A stretch of 64,000 bases of DNA from Puccinia triticina (taxonomy: Eukaryota; Basidiomycota; Pucciniomycetes; Pucciniales; Pucciniaceae), in the NCBI RefSeq assembly GCF_026914185.1, contig NC_070564.1, positions 3,472,001 to 3,536,000 of the forward strand. Reading direction: 5' to 3'. Position numbers and translations under genes: made by a program. This document shows, one piece after another, positions 23,570 through 35,102 of the stretch. The notes beneath the pieces were generated by a model. The model searched no databases. It saw only the letters and a list, made by a program, of their open reading frames with translations, and was not told the DNA's origin. The stretch's first letter is position 1. Every line of letters starts with the position of its first letter.

Positions 23570-23985
23570 TGCTACTAATTGCCTCCACCAAAGATAATAG
23601 TGCCTCCGCAACAGCTGATAGCGCCTCTGCAAGAGTTAATAGTGCCCCGCCACATTTAATAGTGCCTCCACCACAGTTAATAGTGCCTCTGCCACAGTTA
23701 ATAATGCCTCCGCCACAGTTAATAGTGCCTCCTTCATAGTTAATAGTGCATCTGCCACAGTTAATAGTGCCTCTTCCAAATTTTGTGCCCGGAACAATCA
23801 ATAGTGCGTCCGCCACAGTTAATAATGCTTCCGCAACATAACTGTGGCAGAGGCACTATTAACAGTGGCAGAGGCACTATTTACTGTGGCGGAGGCACTA
23901 ATAGCTGTGGCAGGGGCACTATTAACTCTTGCGGAGGCGCTATCAACTGTTGCGGAGGCACTATTATCAGTTGTGGACGCAATTA
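23570..23985. repeat. 18-bp tandem repeats facing each other at the foldback centre
   Basis: Left half: AATAGTGCCTCCGCCACAGTT-type units repeated about 13 times. Right half: the inverse (AACTGTGGCGGAGGCACTATT). Symmetry is around 23838. The short open frames here (NCGGGTI-like repeats) are by-products, because 18 bp is a multiple of three. Confidence 0.8.
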
Positions 23986-24656
23986 GTAGCAGATATAACC
24001 AAAAGCCTCTGCTGCCTCAAAATTATTTTATGCTGGTATGTTACTGTCTTGCAGCTAACCATTTGGTTACTAAGTATTTATTTCACGATCCAAAAGTTTG
24101 GTGCACTTTGGGGCACTGTGGCAAAGGCTTTGGCGGATTTCCTTAGTAGGAAATCCGCCAAATTAGACCCACAGTAGCACACCCCTTTCCTGTGGTTTAA
24201 TACTGCCAAGAATTTCACCATGTGCCATTCAGAGGCTATTATGCCCACTGTAAAATTTTGGGGGGCTTTGGGGCACTGTACCTAAGGCTTTGGCGGATTT
24301 CCTACTAAGGAAATCCGCCAAATTAGACCCACAGTAGCATACCCCTTTCCTGGGGTGCGCGAATGCCGTGAGGCTCATCAGGTGTTATTCAGAATGCTCT
24401 TTGGCCGCTGTAAAATTTTGGGGGGCTTTAGATGCCCCAGTGCGGAGGTATAAATTTTTCTTTATTTTCTGTCATTTTTTGTGAAATTAAAATTCCCCAT
24501 TCTTGAGAGTAGAATTCATTTTCTGACTCCCAAAATGTGCGCGGGTCGAACTTTGGTCCTGGGGACCGGGGACAGACATCCAGAGGCGGTCCGCGCGAAG
24601 TAAACAACTTTTGGGAGTCGATTTATTAATTCTTGGGAGTCAATTTTTCAACTCCC

Positions 24657-27070
24657 TAATAATAATTATTAAATTATTATTTCAGAATCAGATTCCTTAT
24701 CATAAATTAAGGGGGGTCACCCGCTCAAAGTAACCCCTTATTCCTATTCCTTCATGTACTAATCCAAGTTTATTAAAGACAGAGAAACACAGAAAAAAAG
24801 ATCAAGGGTTCCCCCTACAAATTAACCAAATTACAAAAAAAAAAAAAAAAGCAAGTTTCCCCCTTTCAGGAAAAACAAATCACAAAAATAAGCCTCCCTA
24901 ACACAAAATCCAAACACCACAAACTAGACCCACTGTTCATAGGGTTTAAAATGGTGGGTGGATGGCCCCCAGCGTGCCGCATTGAAGGCATTGTGCAAAG
25001 CGGGGCCACTGAGTAGAGCCCCTCAAACTGTGCAAGTGCAACAGCGGAGGGGGTTGAGGACAAACCACGGGCTGGAAGTACAGCGGCAGAGGACGCCTGG
25101 GGACACAAACAAGCAAGCCAATGCCCTCTATTTATACACAATTTGGCACTCAAGATCCACCAGTGCACTCGCACATTCATGCTTTCTTGACACCCACACC
25201 ACCGCCACGCCCCCAACGAACCCATGGTGACCCTTGCCACAAGACAAACTCTGCCAGGCTTTTCTCAAACCATTGCCCTTGCAATACGCCTGCCAACGCG
25301 GGGTCCTTCCAAACTAAACAGCGGGGCAACCAAAACAACCGTGTGGCGCATTGCGGGGCTTCCTTGCTGCCCTGCAGTTCATCAGCGCCACAGAAATGAC
25401 GGGGCGTCCTTGCTGCCCTGCAGTTCATCAGCGCCACAGCAATGACCTTTTTTGAGACATTGCACGGGTGTCCCAAGCCTCCTGCGTTCAGACACTGTCT
25501 GAGGGCGCTTGCATGGCATCCCACACGGACGCATCCACGCCTGCCCCGCCCAGATGTTGCCGCTGGGACGGTTGACGGGTGTGCTGACCTCAGCTGGGTG
25601 CACCTCATCCAATCCGCCTGTTTGCGTCCCGGCCCACCCTCCCCAAGACGACCCATACGTCCTGTTATGACCGGGGGATGGCGTACTGAGGGTTGGTGGA
25701 CAAGAGCCATTGGGGGCCGTCACGACCGTCCACCTGGGGACGTCTCCCTACGGCAGAGTGGTCACCTGCGCGGACGCCTTCAAGAGGAGTTCAGGACGGA
25801 ATTGGGTCACAAAACGGGCTGAGAGCTCCGTCACCAACGGTGCCGGCGTAGTTCATTTTTCTGGCAAGCTGACCCACACACGCAGTTCAGGGTGTGGGCG
25901 GTGCCGTGACGTTAGCAGGCCATTGGAGGAGCCTCACACAACCTATAATCCACTGAGAAGGGGAATTGCGGGGCATACAGCAATGTTTGGTCCACGATAC
26001 TGATAGGGTTTACCAGCGGTACGGTTTTGCCTCACCTGAAACTTTACTGTGAAGTTCTTAATCCCAAGGCCTGATATTGGTGAAACAGCCAGGACAACTC
26101 TGGAAGAGTTGTGGCCCTGCCCGGGCCCTTACCTCCTCTGGGCGCCTTGGGGGTGTGGTGGGCATGGCGGCGGTGGGACCAGCCTCAGGATGCCCCCCAG
26201 GCCCCCTCCTTTGATTGTGTCATGGTGACGCTAGCAACCCCAGGGCGTCAGATAGATGACGACCCGGTTAGTTGTTGGCGCTGCTGGTGCGTCAAAGTGG
26301 CACCCCACCCCGGCGCCCCTAAGGCGTCACACTCGATTGCATCCTGATCACGCAGTAGGGGAGGGCACCCCTGCTTGTGGCAACCTGGGGTGTGTCTAAG
26401 GGTGGCACCACAGTGACTGTTGGTTGTCGTGGCGTCCTGCGCGGTGCCAGGACTGAAGATGCGCCGTCGTGGCAGATCTTGATCTCCCGATGTGCCCCGC
26501 TGTGTAGCAGCTTGTGCAATTGTTTTGACTAGATACTCCTGGAGCCACCCCTAATTAACCTCCTCCTGCATCTCGAGCTTTACAAAAACACTGAGCCTGC
26601 CTTCAATGACGGGATTGGTCATGGCAATGGCCAGTCATGCTACATACATATGCTGAGATCAATGAGCTTGCATATTTTTGTTGAACATTCCTGCGCTGGC
26701 GGGGCCGCAGGGGCTATGACAAGGATGGTGGTCTTGCCCCTCAAGCGTCTCAACAAGAACGCTACACCATTTGTCCCTGGCCCGCCCCCTATGACTCCAC
26801 CCACGCCAGTCAACTTCAAGAGAAAAGAACCCAATCAACTTATTCTTGATCTGCTTCCGTTTCTTGAATCGGGCTCGCTGAACATCCGCTTGTGAATGTA
26901 CTCATTGAGCGCCGGCTATTGGGCCAAGCCGCTGGCTAATGAGGGCAGCCGGCTGAAGAGCTTATAGATTGAGTGAAAAGAGCTCCCCACCGCCCATCCC
27001 CTTGCCCCGGCCCCCTCCAACACCAATGCCCAAAAAAATAAGCATAATTCTAGGGACCGCACAGAATTTA
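24657..27070. other. Interior of the composite insertion, GC-rich, no supported gene
   Basis: 24657-24940 is AT-rich with a poly-A run. 24950-26600 is clearly richer in GC than the neighbourhood and contains a direct duplication of about 42 bp (CTTGCTGCCCTGCAGTTCATC at 25360-25435). Overlapping open frames exist on both strands, but none shows a motif or a consistent codon pattern. Its origin could be captured genomic DNA or an unrelated nested element. Confidence 0.4.
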
Positions 27071-27339
27071 GGACAAGCAGCTGGGCAGACCCATCCTGCC
27101 CTCTGCTGGCTCCTCAACTCTCATCACGCCCTCCTCTCCCACCCACCATGCTTCTACCAACAACCTGTCCTCAGACCAGCTCCTGTCCCCCAAAGACCCT
27201 GCCATCTGCGGCCACTGGGTCGACGTCATTGAGCAATCCTCAGCACCTATGGTATCCCTTGCCAACCGTGTTATGCAGGCCAAGGCCCTACCCACCATTG
27301 TCTATATTTTTCCTTCCTTCTGTCTATTTATAGAGATGT
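27071..27339 (+). CDS. Possible exon, unknown product
   Basis: One plus-strand frame reads through SSTLITPSSPTHHASTNNLS, then AICGHWVDVIEQSSAPM and LANRVMQAKALPTIV, and stops after FIEM near 27339. The composition looks more natural than the competing proline-rich frames. No start, promoter or homologous family is identified, and it may be a relic. Confidence 0.25.
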
Positions 27340-29245
27340 AGTATTAAAATTTAACTCTATCATTATGTGAAGATGATTTATGCTCAATAGAAAGACTCTA
27401 TTTCCTATTTTCATTCATATTCCTACTCAGTTGTGATAAGTCTCTCCCCCCTTTTCATTTGTCATCAGTAAGCCATTAGTATTTGCAGTTTTTAAACAAA
27501 GTTGGATAACAGTTGCAAACTACGGGAGATAGCTGTGTCATGCTGTACTAAAGGCTTGGATCTCTTCATAAATGAAGTCTAACCAGTTTCCTATGAATCA
27601 ATTTAGCACTGATTGATTTTCTGAACATATTCTTGGCACCCAAAAGAGTAATGCACTAGAAAAAAATGTGAGATTCCCCTTCTAATTGAGGCCTTCTTCA
27701 CAAGTATCTCTTACAACCTGCAGCCACATTTAATGGCTTCTTCTCATGAAAAACCCATACTTCCTTTTTATTTTTAAGCACCATCTGCTGCAATCTGCTG
27801 CTAGAGTTGCCCCTAAAGAATCCACTTTGACATCCATTTTTACATATGCAACCTTTTCCAGTTTTTTTAATTGAAGAACAAAAATAGAAGGAAAATTGAA
27901 TCTGATCCAATAGAAGCTGATGGTGACAAAAAAATTGCACCAGCAAAGAGGATATTCTTAAAATACAATGAATATATTCTGCAATAGTCAATATGAAGCC
28001 TAAGCTCAGTACAGCAGATTTGTATACTTTCATATGTATCCTGCATGTGTTTCTCTTTCCGTAATTGTTTTTTTTTTCATTTTCAGATTATCACTAATCT
28101 TTATCTAATTTCCTTTGTTTTGCCTCCCGTTTTGTTCATATTTGCAATCAGTCTCTCCTTTTTGTTCCTTCTCATTTCTCATGTTGTTCATTTCAGTTTT
28201 GAACCCTTAGCACTCAGGTTTTTATTGGCTCTGTGTTTCCTAATGTTTATAGTGGTTGGAAAACAAAATAGACATTTTGGCTTACGGGGATGACATCTTG
28301 CCATACTTATGAATTCACACAGGATGAATTTTGCTGCAAATTTCAGGTGTCCTTGGGGGTGTGCAGCCTGCAGAGGCAAAGCCGCCTTTGCCTCTAGTTG
28401 TATAAATAAGGATTGGCCCCAGAAAGCACCCAAAAATAATATGACATACCAAAAATTAGTAAAATAAACAAAGTACATAAAAATAAACTGTTGTACATTA
28501 ATGAGTAATATTACTCGTGTAAAAATACCCCGTGAAAGTATTATTTAGACTTCTACTGAAGCTCTTCCACATGAAAATTGGTTATAAACATATCATGTGA
28601 CAGAGTCAGGGAAATTAGTCTATTAAAATACAAATAATTTGCCCACAGCCAAGCCCTGTTCACAGCTACACTTCAGAATACTCCCATAGGGAGAAAAGGA
28701 CTTAGTGGTTGCGCCCACTGAAGTGCCCTCTATAAATAGAGGCCTATTTGGCCCTCAGGAAAAGATCCCCCAGACCATTCACCGCCCATAAACTGTAAGT
28801 TTGCTGTGAATATTCTCCTCTGCTACTACTGTAGCCCGTTTTCCTTATAAACCAACCCCAGCACGCAAAATCAGTGGATTAAACCCTTTAAATTATCAAA
28901 AATCCCTGATTAGAATATTAAAAGCTTTATCCTTATAAGTAGTTGCCATAAGACCACCGCCTCTGTCAAGCAGCCAATCAGTTTAAGCGCTTACCACCTA
29001 CTTTTACACCGAATTAATTCCCTGTAATTAATAATTACATATTATTAATTACATAATTGATCCTTCCTCTGTTACAGAGTGTTAAAACCCTTGTAGTGGC
29101 CATGTTTGCCATGTAAGAAGTTTGGCAATTTACATTACCAGTGTTTACATCAGACCAGTGTTTACATCAGCACAGTTATAGTGCTAAGGCCCAAAACCCT
29201 TATTTTGACGGGTTTTTGCCCTAAGCTTCATAAACAGAGCTGTCA
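27340..29245. other. AT-rich stretch without a supported gene
   Basis: Short frames occur but look random. A hairpin GAGGCAAAGCCGCCTTTGCCTC lies near 28372-28393. The last 700 bp, with the TATA box and CTGTCA end, probably represent LTR sequence. Confidence 0.45.
28731..28738 (+). promoter_or_regulatory. TATA box in the LTR-like right end of the composite insertion
   Basis: CTCTATAAATAGAGG, about 510 bp before the inserted segment ends at 29245, resembles the promoter position of the Ty3 LTR. No ORF follows within the segment. Confidence 0.4.
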
Positions 29246-29820
29246 GATTCCCACGCTGGGATGAGAGATAGTGGCAGAAGCACCAAGAAACTACCAAAGT
29301 AGTGATATTTGGGAACTGATCAGACTTTAGCTGCTACATTTGGGGGTTTTGTGGTCATTAAAGGTGCAGAAAGAATCTTTGTGGGTCTTTCAACATTTTT
29401 TTAACAATATGGCAGAAGGACGATCAAGCTGGGAGAAGATATTGGGGCAGAAACACCAAGAAACTACCAAAGTAGTGATATTTGGGAACTGATCAGACTG
29501 TAGCTGCTACATTTGGGGGTTTTGTGGTCATTAAAGGTAAATAATGAGCCTTTGAGGGCTCTTCAACATTTTGATATCCATCTGGCAGAAGGATTTCCAC
29601 ACTGGGATGAGATATAGTGGCAGAAACACCAAGAAACTACCAAATTAGTGATATTTGGGAACTGATCAGACTGTAGCTACTACATTCGGGGGTTTTGTGG
29701 TCATTAGAGGTACATAATGAACCCTTGGGGTATGTCAAAATTTTGGTAACCATATGGCAGAAGGATTCCCAAGCTGGGATGAGATATAGTGGCAGAAACA
29801 CCAAGAAACTACCAAAGTAC
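29246..29820 (-). repeat. Satellite continuation, inverted orientation
   Basis: About three and a half units of the same satellite. It begins in phase with the point where the array stops at 22860 and ends at 29820 (ACCAAAGTAC), next to single-copy sequence. Confidence 0.88.
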
Positions 29821-29840
29821 TTCAATTAACCAGGCCCTGG

Positions 29841-30218
29841 ATGTTGGAATATATTCTTCAAGCCCCATGTGAGTGGCCAAGCTATATGATCTGGTATCCA
29901 AATATCACCAGTAAGTCCAACTGTGTGTTTAGCTCACACTACAGGCAGACAGCTGACTTGTGGTGGCAACTCTTGAGTCCTTTTGAGCAGAACACCGTAT
30001 CAAAATCCAAACCAATGGGCCTCAAGGAGCTTACAAAGAACCTGGAAACACACTGCCATGGTACAACTATAACCGCAAGTTCAAACTCTGCTTGGCAAGG
30101 CCCCACACAGAACAAAAACAAGCAGAGGTTGGAGAATGAATCTGGAAGTTCTGATGCTACTTCAGTACCCCAAGAAGGGTCAAGCACAGGGGAAGGGGGG
30201 AGTATGAATGTTGATTAG
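29841..30218 (+). CDS. Hypothetical ORF, 125 residues
   Basis: Starts just after the satellite. The second half (LKELTKNLETH, then QNKNKQRLENESGSSDATSV and an acidic Gly-rich end) has protein-like composition; the first half is less convincing. It may be the last exon of a gene whose 5' part was replaced by the satellite. No known domain. Confidence 0.3.
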   Translation: MLEYILQAPCEWPSYMIWYPNITSKSNCVFSSHYRQTADLWWQLLSPFEQNTVSKSKPMGLKELTKNLETHCHGTTITASSNSAWQGPTQNKNKQRLENESGSSDATSVPQEGSSTGEGGSMNVD

Positions 30219-30538
30219 CTTGATTCCCACATGTGATTTCTCTCCACATAATTTTATTTGTTTATGTACCATCAATTGAACAGTTCTCTAGTTCCTTTTT
30301 TCTCTGCCAGACTGCAAGGTAGCTGTATAACTTCAAAACATACTCATACTGCTTCTGATTGTACACATGGAATATAATCAACAGCTGACCATGAGATGGA
30401 GATGTCCCTCTAATGTACATGCGTACATTTGAGTGCCAAAATTAATGTATTGGCCTAATAAGTGATATGGTATCCTGTGTTGACTATTCATGTACGTACT
30501 CAACTGTATAAGAGAATTCCACCTAATATGTGCATGAC

Positions 30539-30574
30539 GTCCACCCAAGTGTACGCATGTACGTTAGGGTGGAC
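30539..30574. repeat. 36-bp dispersed palindromic repeat, copy 1
   Basis: GTCCACCC..GTACGCATGTACGTT..GGGTGGAC, with inverted ends and a palindromic core. Near-identical copies lie at 35789-35823 and 43144-43178. A partial core (GTACATGCGTAC) is at about 30417. Confidence 0.65.
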
Positions 30575-31012
30575 ACACTTCAGAGAGCATTCAGGTTGAG
30601 TTTCTACACACAACTAAGCCAGTACATGGCATGTCCTAAATTACGTAAGGTTTGTATATAAAGCCATCATCTTGATTGATCTCCAAGAGCTGAGGAAGTA
30701 TGTGAATAACTTAAATCTGTTTGATGCCTTGTGTTTGAAATGGGACAAGCTCATCTTACTGATGACTGCATCATGCACAGATGCCACATGATCTGCTGCA
30801 GACCGGAAGAATTCATGTTATCAAACCTGATAACATCAGCTGCTGATGATCTTATGGTCTAACCCTGCCTAATCAATGATCATTATTAGTTTGAGTATAG
30901 ATATGCAAAGCAAATCCATTAGTTAATTGTATAACAAAGGTAGATTGTGGGTGCACAAAGGCTGAGCAAAAAAAAATACACAAAGGGAGTATTCTAGAAC
31001 AACGTTTCTCCA

Positions 31013-31020
31013 ATATATAA
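31013..31020 (+). promoter_or_regulatory. TATA box upstream of the 31-kb gene
   Basis: ATATATAA lies about 117 bp before the ATG at 31137, in a sensible position for the promoter of the multi-exon gene that follows. Confidence 0.5.
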
Positions 31021-31136
31021 GAGCTCCCTTCTGCTGCTTGTCTCCCTCTCATTTCTCCCCCATCCCTCAATATTTCTGTTTTGAATTGTCCATCTCCTCA
31101 ACTACTTCTACTCAAATTGAGACTATTCTTATTAAG

Positions 31137-33651
31137 ATGGCAACCAACAAAGCTCCTCTGGCCAATCCCCCAATCAGCAAAACATAATCTTTGCAAAAAG
31201 AATTGGAACCAGAGACATCTACTCCTCCCCCAAGTACGTTTGCCACTTCCAGAACCAGCTCTGCCATGTTTCTCATTTCTTACATCTTCCTCAGGTCAAA
31301 AGGTGTTTGAAGCAAATTTCCCATCCCAGATCCTTACTGCCCCCACTTTTGAAGAGTTTTCCATTACAAAAAGCAACCCTGGCCCACCTTTGCCGCTGAA
31401 CCCTGGCGAACCAATCCTTGATAATGAAATTCAGCAAATAACGGCAGAGGAATTTGGGTATACAATTCAAGCTGCCCAAAAGGCTGCCAAGAGTCTTTGA
31501 AATCTCAAGCTTCCCCAAAGTTGGAAAAGTCTAGTTGATAACCTGTCTCATTCTATTACCAGCACAAAACGCAGTTAGTCAACTCATTCATCATTTTCTC
31601 CATGGAAATATTGCCTTGTTTTATTCACTGACAAATTTTTGAAGCATGGGAGGAGACCGGTGAAATTCCAGACAAAGAAGCCATCAAGATACAATCAGTC
31701 GCAGCAATGACCAAATCACCAAAAACATCCCACTGTTCAAGCAAGCCTCCCACTAAACAATCAAAGAAAGGTAGCTCATCCAAGCCAGTTGACTTGTTGA
31801 CCAAAACCAACAAGGACCCCTCTCCATTGCAACCATCACCTGCTCCTAAGGAATCCAACCCATCTGAACTCCCCGTTTCTGAAGATAGGCCAACCAATGA
31901 TCCTAAGCTTGCGTTGGGTACACCGGTACCAGCTGTTCCAACTACCAGAACTTCTGAACCTCCCAGCGCCCAGGCTATGTCTAGCCAACCTCAATTAGCA
32001 CTACCTACCAGCTCTCTAGCCGCTTCTGCATCCCACAAACCAGTTTCTGAAAATCCAAACCCTACAATCCCATCCAACAACACTCCACCAACAACCACCA
32101 AGACTAGTGTTGAAGAAGGAGGCCCAAACAGCCATCCAGCTGACAGAGCTGCACCAGCTCAACACAAACCCACTCCAGCCGCCCTCCAGTCAACCACCAA
32201 CCAGATTTCTCCGCCAGCCAGTGGAGAAAATGCGCCGTCAAACCCCAGCAGCTCTTCAGCCCCAAAACCTGCTGAAAAGCCCACTAATCTACCTGTTTGT
32301 CCACTCACAATACTGAAGTCTGCTGATGTGCAAATCAAAGTTGTCCAGATTCACCAAGAGCTTGAGGGTATCAAACCATCCTGGCAGAAGTACCAAACCA
32401 CTTGGGCATCCCTGACACCCCTAGTTCAATTTTGTGCCCAATCAATGCAAACCTCAGCTCCCAGTAACCCTGAATTCAACTTCCAACGCACAGCATGCTC
32501 TTATGCTTCTTGGATTAAAACAATCAGCTCCTTGGGCTAGTTAATTCATTTTCTTCTTTTTCAATCACTCATGCTACATACTGCAAACTAATTATTTGGT
32601 TATTTATTTCAATCATTCAGCTGATGAATTCTTGTCACCATCCCACAATGAACAGTGGTACTGTCCCAATGTCATTGACTTTGCCCTGCTTTCTACATTT
32701 GGCAACAAAGACAACTCGCTTCCACCCCGATGCTTTATCTCAACCGCTGCCAAAACCCCACATCCAGAATCAAGTCTTGTTTGTTTTCTACATCAAATCT
32801 CACACCCTCCTCAATCATCAATATCAGACTGGGCCAAGCTTGTTGCAGCTTCTGTCAAACTGATTTCTGACAACCTGTACAACCCACCTCCACCAACTAC
32901 AGACCACAACCAGGATCAACTCATCCAAGGTGTCCAAGTCCTCCAACACATTGAGGCAATCAAGAATTGCTCCTCTAACTTTGATGCCATTGAAGAAATC
33001 CCTACCTCAGACCCTCAGCCAGCCCAGCAATCTCACTCTGTCAATGTTCTCCACGAGTTCCTCAATTTGATTCTTGATGTCCTCTCAGCATATGTTATCT
33101 TCCAAACTCATGCACTCAGCGAGCCGCCGCTGACAGAGGGTCAGAAGAAGACCAATCAACGGCGGAACCACACAACTCGTAATTCATCTGCTGCTTTTAC
33201 CCAACATGACAAAGAATCTTCTGAGTTGTTCAAGCTACAAGACAAATCAAACCAAAAACTACAGTCATACCAGCGCTGCCAAAACTTTCAACCTTTGATT
33301 TTTTTCATCCTCAGCGGAGTTCGCGGTCTTTTTCTAGCATCAAAGAACCACCATCATGCCGTGGTATCTGATTGTATGGTGTTCACCCAGGCCATGCAAA
33401 TCATTAAAGAACATTTGACTTCATCCCACACACCCAAAGAGCCCATCTGGAAAAACCTGTCTGCATATATTGTGAAATTTTTTGCCCCTGTCTTCCGCTT
33501 CCCAAACAAAATCTCCCACATGGAGAAGACCCCAACTCAACATGAGATTGCTGAAGCAATTACCCTTGATTTCCTTAATCACTGGAGAAACTGCCAGCCC
33601 ACTTCACCATTCCTTATTCCCCATTCTGCTCGTCAAATAAAAGACAAATGA
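31137..33651 (+). pseudogene. Unrecognised multi-exon gene with two in-frame stops
   Basis: Inferred exons: 31137 to about 31234 (MATNKAPLANPPISK.., with a TAA), 31298 to about 31573 (QKVFEANFPSQILTAPTFEE.., with a TGA after AAQKAAKSL), 31643 to about 32534, and 32622-33651. Introns use GTACGT..CCTCAG and GTTAGT..TGAAG. The third intron would need a GC donor (TTGG|GCTAGT) with acceptor ATTCAG, which keeps the frame. The third exon is Ser/Pro/Thr-rich and ends in a structured part (LEGIKPSWQKYQTTW). The last exon is a 340-residue globular region (WYCPNVIDFALLSTFG..HEFLNLILDVLSAYV..). No family is recognised. Both stops could derive from Gln or Arg codons by C-to-T change. Confidence 0.5.
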
Positions 33652-34692
33652 TTGTTTGTATTCATGGTACATTCCATTGCCTGTAGGGTGGTTATGCATG
33701 GTCTCTTTCTACTTAACTGTGACTCATTTCCATTTTCTCAATTCATCTGTTGACTAGATCTTACACAAATTAAATTCAGCTGCCTAGATACATAGGCTTT
33801 ACTCATACGTTGTTCCTAGTGCCAAATATTCCATTGTAACTTTTGCAAGTGAAATGATATTGAGACCAATGTCCGAAATCTGTTTTTTCTCAGCATTTCA
33901 TGGCCAGTCAATCTTACTTCTCTGTGATGGTGTCTTCTGCCGTTAATCTCAATTTCTAGGTAGCACATTTGGATGTTGGTAGAGGGCATTCACAGGTGAC
34001 ACAAAGAGACATGCTCAAAAAGGGTTAATTCATACAAGTAGAATTTCTTGGCTGTATTGCCAATTCCATCTTATTTCTGACATGCTCATACAAAATATTT
34101 TACGGTCTTGGAAATACATATCAATTCATATTTCTGATAAAGAACGGTGTACAAGTATCAATTTTTGATCAAAAAAAAAACAAAAAAAAACATGTAAATG
34201 ATCAATTTTTCTTGTGGGGAAGCTGCTTGTTAGATTTTCTTCTAGTGGTTTGAGGTAGCTTCCAATCTTTCACTTCAAGCTTGTATCTATTTTTAGGATT
34301 GCTCCTCAAGCAGTATTTGGTTATTTCAGATCGAGCCAGTTTCACAACAGCTTCAACATAAAATCAGTTTGGGAAAGAGAACCAGTCAGACCTTGCTATT
34401 CTTGATCAATTGTGGGTCTATAGAAGCACACGTACACCAACAGAAAGTAATCCATAGCGGACAGTTGGAACTCGAGCCGCACTCCCCCCAAACCTAACCA
34501 AATCTCCACTGTAAAGGTCTTGAAAGGTTTCAAGCACTGTGGAATTTAGCAAACAAAAATTCATGCAACCAGATTGGGACTGAAAATGGAGATATCATCA
34601 GAAACATCATTTATCATACCCATGCAAGAAATGGTTCAGCCTTTGCAACACTTATGAAAATTCTGTAGTCAGTTTAGCTTGAAAAAACATAC
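33652..34692. other. Intergenic, nothing recognised
   Basis: AT-rich, with a poly-A stretch near 34170 and no convincing ORF. It separates the 3' end of the plus-strand gene from the 3' side of the minus-strand gene. Confidence 0.5.
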
Positions 34693-34887
34693 CTGCTTCA
34701 TGTCTTTATCCACCACTTCAATGTGAATGACCCTTTCTTTGATTTGATGCCGATGAACCTTCACAACTCGCGCCATCCCAAAGACTTGAGCATTTTTGTA
34801 TTGATATAAGCCAGGAAGCTGGCCTTTGTGAACATGCCAATCAAGATTATCCGCAGTAATAGTTGGTTGGTTTGAAACAGGACACAT

Positions 34888-35102
34888 CACCAGGAAAAAT
34901 GAACTGTCACTAGACTACAGGTGACATCAGCCTAAGTCCACTGAGCTACCCACCAGCTGCACAGTTGGCCGCATGGACAGCCCCTGTAGGAAACAAAGGG
35001 GCCATTGTAGCCTAGTTGTGGTAGCACCAGAGCTGGAACAAAGTGACAGTCATTGTTGCTTGATGTCACCTGATGTCTGGTGACAATTGATTTTTCCTGG
35101 TG
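34888..35102. mobile_element. 215-bp MITE with CACCAGGAAAAAT termini
   Basis: Terminal inverted repeats of about 40 bp (CACCAGGAAAAATGAACTGT and its near-complement), flanked by CAT on both sides (34885-34887 and 35103-35105). The same termini cap the large palindromic elements at 1-451 and 61574-64000. The CAC start and 3-bp duplication resemble CACTA elements. It interrupts a coding exon. Confidence 0.85.

Larger units (their letters stand above)
22923..24656. mobile_element. Mutator-like foldback element with long inverted arms
   Basis: Two arms of about 0.8-0.9 kb are inverted copies meeting near 23838. The ends are GGGAGTTGAAAAATC and GATTTTTCAACTCCC-like, and the flanks share TAATAATAA (9 bp), the duplication length of Mutator-like elements, although the site is low complexity. 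The centre is a tandem repeat of about 18 bp (GTTAATAGTGCCTCCGCC). Each arm also contains two perfect 34-bp palindromes. No transposase is present, so it would be non-autonomous. Confidence 0.75.
22861..29245. mobile_element. 6.4-kb composite insertion with LTR-like ends inside the satellite
   Basis: It starts TGTCAGCC, ends AGCTGTCA, and is flanked by GATTC on both sides (22856-22860 and 29246-29250). The satellite unit on the left (..GCAGAAGGATTC) continues on the right (GATTCCCACGCTGGG) in exact phase, so everything between was inserted. TG..CA ends and a 5-bp duplication fit an LTR retroelement or solo LTR, and a TATA box at 28731 fits an LTR promoter. No pol genes and no obvious second LTR are visible, and a Mutator-like foldback is nested near the left end. 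Confidence 0.7.

Noticed and set aside
23470..23990. Repeat proteins of the type NCGGGTI / VAEALLTVAEAL
   Set aside because: They come from an 18-bp tandem repeat at the centre of a foldback element, present on both strands, with no start context or family.
25177..25822. GC-rich frames of 100-180 codons on both strands
   Set aside because: High GC alone makes overlapping open frames. There are no motifs, the strands conflict, and a 42-bp duplication is read in two frames.
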